NCBI GenBank assembly: GCA_016189825.1 | Contig: JACPRR010000224.1 | Location: forward strand, 1-16,334 | Length of the DNA stretch: 16,334 nucleotides | Origin: Chloroflexota bacterium | Lineage (GTDB): Bacteria; Chloroflexota; Dehalococcoidia; JACPPY01 | Direction: 5' to 3' | Shown: positions 1 to 7,130 of the stretch, in pieces | How the letters are laid out: each line of letters starts with the position of its first letter | How positions within the stretch are numbered: the first letter of the stretch is position 1 | The notes under the pieces: model-generated | The model's input: the letters and a program-made list of their open reading frames with translations, nothing else | Databases searched by the model: none | What the model was told of the DNA's origin: nothing | Made by a program: the position numbers and the translations under genes

Positions 1-732
1 CTCCCGGCGCAGAAGCGACCGGCATTCTACGCGCTGCGTCGAGGCGCGTGGCGTGACTACCTGACGTTGTTGCACCCTCCTTACACGGTATGGCACCTGA
101 GCTACGTGGTGTTGGGCGCGGCTGCGGCGCCGGTATTCCGCCCCGACCGCCTGGGCTGGGCGTTCCTGGCCTTCTTCCTCGGCGTCGGGCTCAGCTCCCA
201 CGCGCTCGACGAACTGCATGGGCGACCGTTGAAGACGGGGATACCTTCGTCTGTATTATGGGGCATCGCCGCCGCCTCCGCGGCAGGCGCAGTCGCGATC
301 GGCGTCTATGGCGCCGCGACCGTATCCCCTTCTATTTGGCCGTTCGTAATCTTTGGCGTTTTCATTCTTGGCGCGTACACCCTCGAGTGGTTCGGTGGGT
401 GGTTTCATACAGATTTCTGGTTCGCGTTCGCCTGGGGCGCTTTTCCCTGCGCGACTGCCTACTGGGCGAGCGCCGTTAGCTTCAATCTCGGCGCAGGCGC
501 GCTGGCCGCCGCCTGTTTCGGCCTCAGCCTTGCCCAGCGCAAGTTGAGCGCTCAGGCCAGGCTCCTGAGGAGGAAGGTAGCGCGCGCCGAAGGGGTTATC
601 GAGTTTCAGGATGGCGCGCGGAGCCGTATCGATGAGACCTGGCTGCTGGCAGTACCAGAGGCGGCGCTAAAGATACTGGCGCCTACTGTGGCGCTGCTCG
701 CCGCAGGCTGGTTGCTGCTTCGCCTTCAGTAA
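1..732 (+). CDS. Multi-pass membrane protein, 5' end outside window (possibly a distant UbiA-like protein)
   Basis: The reading frame is open from base 1 to the TAA at 730-732, so the true start lies upstream; the TTG at 67 has no ribosome site and is not needed. The visible 243 residues contain about six to seven hydrophobic segments, starting with one after a Leu-His-Pro-Pro-Tyr motif and ending with a helix at the C terminus. Between segments 2 and 3 is SSHALDELHGRPLKTG. It sits where UbiA prenyltransferases carry their first Asp-rich motif followed by RP.x.G, but only one Asp and one Glu remain, so normal Mg-diphosphate chemistry is doubtful. A basic stretch (residues about 180-195 of the visible part) lies on a loop before the last helix. 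I do not recognise the family with certainty; the UbiA resemblance is inference. It converges on the next gene with a 25-bp gap. Confidence 0.75.
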   Translation, partial: LPAQKRPAFYALRRGAWRDYLTLLHPPYTVWHLSYVVLGAAAAPVFRPDRLGWAFLAFFLGVGLSSHALDELHGRPLKTGIPSSVLWGIAAASAAGAVAIGVYGAATVSPSIWPFVIFGVFILGAYTLEWFGGWFHTDFWFAFAWGAFPCATAYWASAVSFNLGAGALAAACFGLSLAQRKLSAQARLLRRKVARAEGVIEFQDGARSRIDETWLLAVPEAALKILAPTVALLAAGWLLLRLQ

Positions 733-736
733 GGCG
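721..736. terminator. Hairpin over the stop codon at a convergent gene junction
   Basis: CGCCTT and AAGGCG form a perfect 6-bp stem with a CAGT loop, spanning the TAA stop of the membrane protein. It lies between two convergent genes, which fits a weak bidirectional terminator, but no T-run follows on either strand, so termination is only a guess. Confidence 0.25.
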
Positions 737-757
737 GCGTGGCGATCGTGGGACTGG

Positions 758-1027
758 TCAACCAGGTGGTTTTCGCCCGTATTTGAGCTTGGCATACAGT
801 ATCGCTGCCGATAGCGCCACAGATATCGAGTTCCACAGGATTACCGGGAAAAGGCTGTAGACTATGCCGTAGGCCAGCCAGCACAGCAGGCCGACAAGCA
901 AGAGCAGCGAGAACGTGAGGCTTATCTCGTGCGCGCTCCTCAGCCTGAACAACTGCCATATCTGAGGTACCAGCGACAACGAAGTCAGCGCTCCACCTAC
1001 GAGGCCGAACAGGTCTTTCGAGTCCAT
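758..1027 (-). CDS. SemiSWEET / PQ-loop family small transporter
   Basis: The 89-residue protein has three predicted membrane helices (about residues 6-24, 37-56 and 60-80), the size and layout of bacterial SemiSWEETs, which work as homodimers to pass sugars or other small solutes across the membrane. Helix 1 ends in the family's Pro-Gln motif (SLVPQIWQ, PQ at 21-22). Trp50 and Asn66 are 16 residues apart, the same spacing as the Trp/Asn pair that lines the substrate site in characterised SemiSWEETs. It starts at an ATG (1027) with a perfect TATAAT shortly upstream and only a weak ribosome site. It lies 64 bp behind pstS on the same strand, so it could also be read from the pstS transcript. 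The substrate cannot be told from sequence. Confidence 0.85.
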   Translation of the reverse strand: MDSKDLFGLVGGALTSLSLVPQIWQLFRLRSAHEISLTFSLLLLVGLLCWLAYGIVYSLFPVILWNSISVALSAAILYAKLKYGRKPPG

Positions 1028-1040
1028 TCTTGTCCCGCAA

Positions 1041-1046
1041 ATTATA
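1041..1046 (-). promoter_or_regulatory. Candidate -10 box for the SemiSWEET gene
   Basis: On the minus strand this reads TATAAT, a perfect -10 hexamer, 13 bp before the ATG at 1027. No convincing -35 is found 16-18 bp further up. If used, the leader would be very short (about 6 nt), so this may be a weak or chance site. Confidence 0.35.
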
Positions 1047-1091
1047 CACCATCACCTCTGACCTTCGTCGCGGACCATTTGCAACCAAGCA

Positions 1092-2228
1092 CTATTTGAC
1101 CAGAGGCTGTCCGTTGTAAGTCACGGACCTGACGATCGCCTCCGCCTTCTTGACGGCATCGGCTGACAGCGGAGCGTAATATAGTGGCGGCCCGTACTTC
1201 TGACCGTCGTGTATCGCCCACCATAGCATATTCATCAGGGCCTGCCCTTTCACCAGGTCCGCCTGTTGCTTGTAGACAAGTATCCAGGTGAATCCGGCGA
1301 TAGGGTAGGCGCCTGGATTGGCGGAGTCGGTTATCATAACTTTCATGTCGTCCGGGAGTGCGACTCCCGTCGCGGCGGCGATTGAGGACTCAACGGAGGG
1401 CAATACGAAATTCCCCGCCCGGTTCTTTAGCGCTGCGTGGGCCAGCTTGTTCTGGAGGGCGTATGCGAGCTCCACATATCCGATGGCGCCGGGGATCTGG
1501 CTCACCTGTCCGGCCACGCCCTCATTGCCCTGGCCGCCGATTCCACCCGGCCATCTAACCGCGGTGGCGTTCCCCACCCTGTCTTTCCACTCCTGGCTTA
1601 CTTTGCTCAGGTAGTTAGTGAAGATGTATGTCGTCCCAGAGCCATCGGACCGGTGGACAACAGCGATGTCCGTTGCAGGCAGGGTGGCGCCAGTGTTCAA
1701 TGCCGCGATACGGGGATCATTCCACTTCTTGATCTTGAGAAGAAAGATATCGGCGAGCACGTCAGGGGCGAGTCGCAAGGTGGTCCCCGCGGGGAGAGAT
1801 GCCCCCGGCAGGTTGAAGATGATTGCCTCCGCGCCGCTGGTCATCGGGATGTGAAGCAGCGGGTTGGAGCCCGGCGCGCTCGCCGGGGCGGCGGCCAATT
1901 GGGCGTCCGTCAGGATGCCATCAGAGGCGCCGAAATCTACCGTCCTGTTAGTAATTTGCTGGATACCGCCACCGGAGCCTATTGATTGGTAGTTGATGTC
2001 GACGTTGCTGATCTTGCCGTATTCGCTGAACATCTTGGAGTATAGCGGGTATGGGAAAGTTGCGCCGGCGCCCTGAAGGGTAATGCGGCCGCGGCCAGTG
2101 GTGGCCGGCGAGGTTGTGGTTGTCGTGGGCTTCTGGCCGCCTGAGCATGCTGGCGCCGCGGAAACCATGAGGAACGCGAGTAATGCGCATGATACGAGCA
2201 GGAAAGTGCCTGTCGGAAGTTTTCCCAT
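1092..2228 (-). CDS. pstS: Phosphate ABC transporter substrate-binding lipoprotein PstS
   Basis: Extracytoplasmic phosphate-binding protein that delivers phosphate to PstCA-PstB. The 378-residue product begins with a signal peptide (basic start, hydrophobic 8-26) and a candidate lipidated Cys28 in APAC, a slightly unusual lipobox since the -3 position is Ala. A Thr-rich linker (35-44) would tether it to the membrane. The mature domain has the PstS ligand motifs: GAGATFP (53-59), QSIGSGGG (81-88), GASD (100-103), RSDGSGTT (193-200) and GNEGVAG (234-240). The ATG at 2228 is preceded by AGAGGA on the minus strand at good distance. It is divergent from pstC, with a 194-bp gap holding the control region. 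The separation of pstS from pstCAB by divergence is less usual than the single pstSCAB order. Length is normal. Confidence 0.97.
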   Translation of the reverse strand: MGKLPTGTFLLVSCALLAFLMVSAAPACSGGQKPTTTTTSPATTGRGRITLQGAGATFPYPLYSKMFSEYGKISNVDINYQSIGSGGGIQQITNRTVDFGASDGILTDAQLAAAPASAPGSNPLLHIPMTSGAEAIIFNLPGASLPAGTTLRLAPDVLADIFLLKIKKWNDPRIAALNTGATLPATDIAVVHRSDGSGTTYIFTNYLSKVSQEWKDRVGNATAVRWPGGIGGQGNEGVAGQVSQIPGAIGYVELAYALQNKLAHAALKNRAGNFVLPSVESSIAAATGVALPDDMKVMITDSANPGAYPIAGFTWILVYKQQADLVKGQALMNMLWWAIHDGQKYGPPLYYAPLSADAVKKAEAIVRSVTYNGQPLVK

Positions 2229-2422
2229 CCTGTTGTCCTCTTTCCTTCGAGTTGCCGGCTTGGATCCTAAGTGAGGATAATAGCATGCTCCGTTTAACGC
2301 GGCCTAATTGCAATGTCAGTGTCTGCAAAGCAACTCACCAAGGGCGTCCGCAAGGTCGTTTCGGGGGATTGGGGTCACTCGGTCGTGGTCAAATCCGGTG
2401 GCGAAGTTAACGGCCGGATGGT
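2229..2422. promoter_or_regulatory. Divergent pstS/pstC control region
   Basis: This 194-bp gap must hold the promoters for pstS and pstCAB-phoU. Visible elements: a half-site CTGACAT on the minus strand (2313-2319) that matches 6 of 7 bases of the enteric Pho-box half CTGTCAT, without a clear second half; two TTAACG copies at 2294-2299 and 2407-2412, one toward each gene; and a cluster of GGTC motifs at 2354, 2373, 2381 and 2387. None forms a standard full Pho box, so the PhoB/PhoP site is not assigned. I find no confident sigma-70 promoter reading toward pstC. Confidence 0.5.
2277..2285 (-). promoter_or_regulatory. Extended -10 promoter candidate for pstS
   Basis: The minus strand reads TGC-TATTAT, an extended -10 with 5 of 6 consensus bases. 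It would start the transcript about 42 nt before the pstS ATG. No good -35 lies at 17 bp, as is common for promoters that need an activator such as PhoB/PhoP. Confidence 0.45.
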
Positions 2423-3409
2423 ATGCTAGGGCATGTGAAAGATAGCTCGGCCAAGCGCCCTGCCTTGCTTGCGCGCTTGAAGGGCCGTGGCAGGCGCGGC
2501 GAGGTCGTGTTCATTGCGCTTTCGGCCCTGGCTGCGTTGACCCTGGTAGCGCTCGTCCTGCTCATGGTGTACGAGCTGACGGTGACCGCTCTCCCCTCAC
2601 TGCAAAGGTTCGGCGCCGGATTCATTGGCGCCACGACCTGGGACCCGGTCAACGAGCAGTTCGGCGCCCTGACCGCTATATACGGCACGCTGGTGACCTC
2701 CTTCTTAGCCATGGTCATTGCGGTGCCGCTCAGCGTTGGGGCCGCTGTCTTCCTGGCGGAACTGGCGCCGCATGGCGTGCGGGATGCGGCATCGTTTCTT
2801 ATCGAGCTTCTCGCTGCCGTCCCCAGCGTTATCTACGGCCTGTGGGGGCTGTTCGTCCTCGTCCCGCTGGTCAAGCACCCTCTCGAGGCATTCCTTGGCG
2901 ACTACCTTGGTTTCCTGCCCCTCTTTCAGGGTCCCAGATTCGGAGTTGGCATGCTTGCGGGCGGGATCATACTGGCGATAATGGTGCTGCCCATAGTGAC
3001 GGCGACGGCAAGGGATATCATCCGCATGGTGCCCGATTCGCAGAAGGAAGCGATGCTCGCTCTCGGGGCCACCCGGTGGGAAACTATCTGGAAGGTGGTG
3101 CTGCCGTACGCTCGCTCGGGGATTACTGGCGCCATCATCCTGGGTTTGGGGCGGGCCCTTGGCGAGACCATGGCGGTGACCATGGTGATCGGGAACGCAC
3201 CCATAATAAGTGCGTCGCTTTTCTCGCCAGCTCATACCATGGCTAGCCAGGTTGCCAGCGAGTTTGCCGAGGCGACCGGCAGGCTCTACATCTCGTCGCT
3301 TATCGAAATAGGGCTGCTGCTCCTTGGGATCACGCTGGTAGTGAACGTGCTGGCGCGGCTGTTGGTATGGAAGAGCACCGGCGGTTCCAGGACTGGTGAG
3401 GCAGTGTGA
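2423..3409 (+). CDS. pstC: Phosphate ABC transporter permease PstC
   Basis: One of the two membrane subunits of the high-affinity phosphate importer, pairing with PstA and driven by PstB. The 328 residues contain six hydrophobic segments (about 29-54, 86-114, 124-150, 174-196, 233-258 and 289-315), with a large extracytoplasmic loop after the first, as in PstC. The coupling (EAA) loop that contacts PstB is EAMLALGATRWETIWKVVLP (209-228). The ATG at 2423 has only a poor ribosome site; GTG at 2435, in frame and just after AGGG, is an alternative start that would drop four residues. Its stop overlaps the GTG start of pstA, so the two permeases are translationally coupled. Confidence 0.96.
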   Translation: MLGHVKDSSAKRPALLARLKGRGRRGEVVFIALSALAALTLVALVLLMVYELTVTALPSLQRFGAGFIGATTWDPVNEQFGALTAIYGTLVTSFLAMVIAVPLSVGAAVFLAELAPHGVRDAASFLIELLAAVPSVIYGLWGLFVLVPLVKHPLEAFLGDYLGFLPLFQGPRFGVGMLAGGIILAIMVLPIVTATARDIIRMVPDSQKEAMLALGATRWETIWKVVLPYARSGITGAIILGLGRALGETMAVTMVIGNAPIISASLFSPAHTMASQVASEFAEATGRLYISSLIEIGLLLLGITLVVNVLARLLVWKSTGGSRTGEAV

Positions 3410-4245
3410 GCACAATGACTGGCCTGCGGAAGGCTACCAACGCCATGATGCTCTCATTGTGCGGCCTCAGCGCACTGCTGGCTGTGGCCGCCCTGGTGGC
3501 AATACTCGGCTACACTATCAGCAAAGGACTGCCGGCCATCAGCTTCCAGTTCCTCACCTCGCTCCCGCAGCCAGTCGGGGAGACAGGTGGTGGTGTGGGC
3601 AACGCAATCGTAGGCACGTTACTCCTGGTGGGGCTGGCGTGCGTGTTTGGTATCCCGCTCGGGCTGCTGGCCGGCATCTACGTCGCCGAGTTTGCCCGGC
3701 CCAAGGTTGCGTTCGCAGTGCGCTTCACGGCGGATGTCCTCTTCGGTGTGCCCTCGATTGTGACCGGCCTGTTTGTGTACGGGCTGGTCGTGATCAAGAT
3801 GCAAGGCTACTCCGCTCTGTCCGGCGGCATTGCCCTTGCCTTGATCATGGCGCCTATTATTGCCCGCACGGCGGAAGAGTCCATGAAGCTTGTGCCGACG
3901 ACGCTCAGGGAGGCCGGACTGGCGCTTGGCATACCGCGGTGGCGGACGATTCTCAGCATTGTTCTTCCCGGTGCGCTGCCGGGCGTTGTTACGGGTATAA
4001 TGTTGGGCACAGCTCGTGTTGCCGGCGAGACTGCCCCGCTGATCTTCACTGCCTTCGGCAGTCGGCTCGGGTACCAGGGGCTCGATGAGCCGGTGGCGGC
4101 GTTGCCTTTGCAGATTTACAGGTACGCCATTTCACCGTACAGGGACTGGCAACAACAGGCCTGGGCCGCAGCGGTGCTCCTGGTCATGGGGGGCTTAGTG
4201 GTCTCGGTGGTGGTGCGTGTGCTGACCAGGAGACGCCTACACTGA
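3406..4245 (+). CDS. pstA: Phosphate ABC transporter permease PstA
   Basis: Second membrane subunit of the phosphate importer. The 279-residue protein has six hydrophobic segments (about 15-37, 66-95, 105-130, 136-155, 187-213 and 252-273) and the EAA coupling loop EAGLALGIPRWRTILSIVLP (169-188). The ALPLQIYRY stretch (232-240) before the last helix is typical of PstA. The GTG start at 3406 shares bases with the pstC stop (GTGA) and has GGTGAGG just upstream; ATG at 3415 is a weaker alternative. pstB follows after 14 bp. Confidence 0.96.
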   Translation: MSTMTGLRKATNAMMLSLCGLSALLAVAALVAILGYTISKGLPAISFQFLTSLPQPVGETGGGVGNAIVGTLLLVGLACVFGIPLGLLAGIYVAEFARPKVAFAVRFTADVLFGVPSIVTGLFVYGLVVIKMQGYSALSGGIALALIMAPIIARTAEESMKLVPTTLREAGLALGIPRWRTILSIVLPGALPGVVTGIMLGTARVAGETAPLIFTAFGSRLGYQGLDEPVAALPLQIYRYAISPYRDWQQQAWAAAVLLVMGGLVVSVVVRVLTRRRLH

Positions 4246-4259
4246 ACGAAAGGAGATAG

Positions 4260-5090
4260 ATGCTCAAACTTCCTTCAACTGTCCCTGGGGCTGGCGCGGG
4301 AAACAGCATGGAAGCATCCCACCGCGGCATCAGGGTCCAGGACCTCAACGCGTGGTATGGTCGCCTGCAGGCGCTGCGGAGCATCAACATGATGATGGAG
4401 CCGAAGCTGGTGACGGCGATGATAGGTCCATCTGGCTGCGGCAAGTCGACGTTGATCCGGTGCATCAATCGCCTCCACGAGGTGGTTCCCGGGGCCAGGG
4501 TGACCGGAAGCGTTCTCCTGGATGGGGTGGATATCTACGCCCCCGGCACGGACCCTGTGGAACTGCGGCGGAGCGTGGGAATGGTCTTTCAGCGTCCCAA
4601 CCCTTTTCCCACCATGTCTATTTTCGATAATGTCGCCGCCGGTCTGAAGCTGAACTCAAGGATGCCGCGGGCGAAGCTGTCTGATGTTGTCGAACGCAGC
4701 CTCAGGCAAGCAGCTCTGTGGGACGAGGTCAAGGACAAGCTCAACCAGCCCGGAACAGCGCTCTCAGGCGGCCAGCAACAGCGGCTGTGCATCGCCAGGG
4801 CGCTTGCTGTGGAGCCGGCAGTGCTCCTGATGGATGAACCCTGCTCTGCCCTCGACCCGGTTGCCACCATGAAAATAGAAGAGCTAGTCCGGGAACTCCG
4901 GGAGAAATATACGATCGTCATCGTCACACACAACATGCAGCAAGCCGCCCGGGTGTCCGATTTCACGGGGTTCATGCTCATGGCCGCAGACCGCGCCGGC
5001 GAGCTTGTCGAGTTCGGCAGGACGGGTGAGATATTCACTAACCCCCGTGACAAGCGGACTGAAGACTATATCACCGGCCGATTTGGATAG
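4260..5090 (+). CDS. pstB: Phosphate ABC transporter ATPase PstB
   Basis: Cytoplasmic ATPase that powers phosphate import through PstCA. All ABC motifs are present: Walker [10 protein letters not shown] (56-64), Q-loop Gln111 in VFQRPNPFP, signature LSGGQQQRL (168-176), Walker B VLLMDE (188-193) with catalytic Glu193, and switch His224 in [13 protein letters not shown]. The FQRPNPFP and [12 protein letters not shown] strings are specific to PstB among ABC proteins. The start at 4260 is chosen because AAAGGAG (4249-4255) lies four bases upstream; this gives a 20-residue N-terminal extension rich in Gly/Pro/Ala. An internal ATG at 4308 would give the more usual length but has a poorer ribosome site. 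The residue after Walker B's Glu-Pro is Cys195, a tolerated change. Confidence 0.97.
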   Translation: MLKLPSTVPGAGAGNSMEASHRGIRVQDLNAWYGRLQALRSINMMMEPKLVTAMIGPSGCGKSTLIRCINRLHEVVPGARVTGSVLLDGVDIYAPGTDPVELRRSVGMVFQRPNPFPTMSIFDNVAAGLKLNSRMPRAKLSDVVERSLRQAALWDEVKDKLNQPGTALSGGQQQRLCIARALAVEPAVLLMDEPCSALDPVATMKIEELVRELREKYTIVIVTHNMQQAARVSDFTGFMLMAADRAGELVEFGRTGEIFTNPRDKRTEDYITGRFG

Positions 5091-5114
5091 CCGGTTCACA
5101 GGCTGGTTCATAGG
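5091..5114 (+). repeat. Two tandem 12-bp units between pstB and phoU (possible regulator site)
   Basis: CCGGTTCACAGG is followed directly by CTGGTTCATAGG, 10 of 12 bases identical. The GGTTCA core at about one helical turn resembles the GTTCAC direct-repeat units bound by PhoP in Streptomyces. The site starts right after the pstB stop and 27 bp before the phoU start. A role in phoU-nurA expression is inference; I see no clear -10 after it. Confidence 0.4.
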
Positions 5115-5141
5115 ATTGAAGGCGACACCGAGGAGGTCCTT

Positions 5142-5807
5142 ATGGCACGAACCGAGCTGGACCTAAAGCTCAAGGGACTCATGGATGACGTCCTGCTCAT
5201 GGGAAGTCTGGTGGAAAAGGCGGTCGAGAAATCCGTCGACGCTCTCAAGCGCCGCGATCTGGAGCTATCCCGGAAGGTGGTAGAAGAGGACAACATTATC
5301 GATAGGATGCGCCAGGAGATCGAGGAGAAGTCGATCCAGGTCATCGCTACGCAGGAGCCGGTAGCGCGGGACCTGCGCTTCATCGTGGCCGTGCTGAACA
5401 TCATCGTCGATCTCGAACGCATGGCCGACCACGCCGAGGGGAACGCCAAGATCAGCCTGATGATGGGCGACCAGCCGCCTTTGAAGCCCCTGATCGACAT
5501 CCCGCGTATGGCCGCGAAGGCGAATGAGATGCTGAAGAATAGCCTGAATGCGCTCGTCGCTCGAGACGTCGGGGCAGCGCGCAAAGTCTGCGCGGACGAC
5601 GACGAGATAGATGCGCTCTATGACCAGGTATACCGGGAGTTGCTGACCTTCATGCTCAAAGACCCGACGACCATCGACCGCGCCACGCATTTGCTGTGGG
5701 TTGCCCACAACCTGGAAAGAGTCGGCGACCGGGCGACGAACATCGCTGAGCGGGTTGTCTTCCTGGTCACCGGCAAGATGACCGAATGCGGCATTTCAAA
5801 GTACTAG
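5142..5807 (+). CDS. phoU: Phosphate signalling protein PhoU
   Basis: Cytoplasmic regulator that senses Pst transporter state and restrains PhoR-type kinase signalling and phosphate uptake. The 221 residues form the expected two three-helix PhoU repeats. Each repeat shows its metal-binding signature: EEDNIID (48-54) with DLERMADHAEG (90-100) in the first half, and ADDDEID (151-157) with NLERVGDRATNIAE (190-203) in the second. The start at 5142 follows a strong AGGAGG (5131-5136) at five bases. It closes the pstCAB-phoU run. No phoR/phoB pair is visible in the window, so the partner kinase must lie elsewhere. Confidence 0.97.
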   Translation: MARTELDLKLKGLMDDVLLMGSLVEKAVEKSVDALKRRDLELSRKVVEEDNIIDRMRQEIEEKSIQVIATQEPVARDLRFIVAVLNIIVDLERMADHAEGNAKISLMMGDQPPLKPLIDIPRMAAKANEMLKNSLNALVARDVGAARKVCADDDEIDALYDQVYRELLTFMLKDPTTIDRATHLLWVAHNLERVGDRATNIAERVVFLVTGKMTECGISKY

Positions 5808-5820
5808 GTCTTTCACGGCA

Positions 5821-7041
5821 GTGAGTCTTGAGCTTGAACAAGTAGTCTCCCAGGTGGCCGGCATGGTAAGCCGGATAAGGGCCGCGGAGAGTCAAAAGGA
5901 GGCCAGAGTAGACCTTGCGGTCCACACTTTTGGGGCATGCGTGGAACGGCCGGAAGAACTTGGCGCGAAGTGCGAACAGGCCCGGGGGAAGGTCCCGTGG
6001 CTCCTCCCCGGGATCGGAGCCGGAGGCCTGCCGGCGTCCGTTCCCATGCCTGCTGTGCCGCGAAGCTATGTTGCCCTGGCTACAGATGGCTCGCACATCG
6101 ATGTCGACCGGCATCGCTCTGCCCCTTGCTATTTGATCAACATTGGCAAGGTTAGCCTGTCGTACGGCAACAGGCCGTACGCGATGCTGAGCAACTACTC
6201 CTCCCTCTATTCCGACGAAACGCAGATTGTGGTGCCCTCGCCAGATCCTGGCCTGGAAGACGTGCGTGTGGCGGGGCCGGTGCTTGGGGCTAAAAGGGCA
6301 GTCGAGGAGTGCCGGGCGCTGGCTGGCATGACTATGAGTCTGGATGGAGACAGTCCCGCAGTCGCCCTGCTGGACGGCTCACTTGTCCTGTGGGACCTGG
6401 AAGGCCAAAAGTACCCTGATTTCGTCGCCACGGCGTTTATCACGGACGGACTGCTGAAGTGCTTTGGCGACATAGATGAAAGCAGCAAGGAAAAGCATCT
6501 CGCGTTTGGCAGCTACATAAGCTCCCCCCGCGCTGTCGAGGCAGTCAACTTGCTGCGTGTGGCCCTGTGTCCTTCCGATGGTTTCGATTGCGACCGCGAT
6601 TGCCATGGCATGCCGAGATCAGAGAGGCCGTGCAATGCGCTGTCCGGCGTGCAGGACTCTGCGGTGTTCTCCTGGGTCCTCCGCCCGGGCGAGCGGTCGG
6701 CCATCTTCGTGTCGCGTTCGCGGGTTGTGGAAAGGCATTATGGCCGGCACAGGGTATGTTTCTTCTATTTGAACGTGGGCGACGAGATCGCGCGTATCGA
6801 GATGCCCGTCTGGGCGGTGGAACGCCGGGGCGTCACCGAAATCATGCAGGCCCTGATTTTCGAACAATGCCGGTTGGGGGACGGTTACCCGGTGGTGCTG
6901 GCTGAAGCGCACGAGAAAGCGGTGGTCACGGCAGCCGACCGGGAGCAGTTCTGGCGGCTTGTTGACATGGAAATGGAGCGCCGGAACGTCCGGGTTACCG
7001 GATCAGCCAAGAGCCGCAGCAAGAGGCGTCCGTTCGTGTAG
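5821..7041 (+). CDS. nurA: NurA-family 5'-3' nuclease
   Basis: Toroidal nuclease that works with the HerA pump to resect DNA ends, well known in archaea and found in some bacteria. The 406 residues carry the NurA landmarks: TDGSHIDVDRH (88-98) with the first metal-binding Asp89, VALLDGSLVLW (181-191) with Asp185, the strand NVGDEIARIEMPVWAV (318-333), and the C-terminal YPVVLAEAHEKAVVT (356-370) followed by an Asp-Arg before a Phe. An insertion holds Cys250, Cys257, Cys261 and Cys271, which could bind zinc or an iron-sulfur cluster. The GTG start at 5821 lies 13 bp after phoU with a weak ribosome site, so it is probably co-transcribed with the phosphate genes. Its presumed partner, herA, is at 11648. 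The last residues are Arg/Lys/Ser rich. Confidence 0.9.
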   Translation: MSLELEQVVSQVAGMVSRIRAAESQKEARVDLAVHTFGACVERPEELGAKCEQARGKVPWLLPGIGAGGLPASVPMPAVPRSYVALATDGSHIDVDRHRSAPCYLINIGKVSLSYGNRPYAMLSNYSSLYSDETQIVVPSPDPGLEDVRVAGPVLGAKRAVEECRALAGMTMSLDGDSPAVALLDGSLVLWDLEGQKYPDFVATAFITDGLLKCFGDIDESSKEKHLAFGSYISSPRAVEAVNLLRVALCPSDGFDCDRDCHGMPRSERPCNALSGVQDSAVFSWVLRPGERSAIFVSRSRVVERHYGRHRVCFFYLNVGDEIARIEMPVWAVERRGVTEIMQALIFEQCRLGDGYPVVLAEAHEKAVVTAADREQFWRLVDMEMERRNVRVTGSAKSRSKRRPFV

Positions 7042-7130
7042 GGTTTGCATGCCGCCCGCCTCGGCTGCGCCCGCAACCCATGGCCGCTCCCTAGCCGGCA
7101 GCATTGGCCGCTCCGCTCATCGCTACGTCC
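7042..7130. other. Convergent gap with short direct repeat and palindrome
   Basis: This 89-bp gap separates nurA from the convergent dehydrogenase. It contains a 10-bp direct repeat TGGCCGCTCC (7081-7090 and 7105-7114), and the palindrome CGTCCT-C-AGGACG (7126-7138) covers the dehydrogenase stop codon. No T-run follows, so I do not call a terminator. Confidence 0.35.

Noticed and set aside
753..775. CTGGT-CA-ACCAG followed by GTGGTTTT as an intrinsic terminator
   Set aside because: The loop is too small, the stem is only 5 bp, the T-run is four bases and displaced, and it lies across the SemiSWEET stop codon.
2308..2336. TTGCAA as -35 of a pstC promoter
   Set aside because: No -10 hexamer with at least four consensus bases lies 16-18 bp downstream.
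2705..3415. 236-codon open frame on the minus strand opposite pstC
   Set aside because: It lies wholly opposite a well-supported permease, has no membrane or domain pattern, and is rich in His, Arg, Gln and Pro as expected for antisense of a GC-rich gene.
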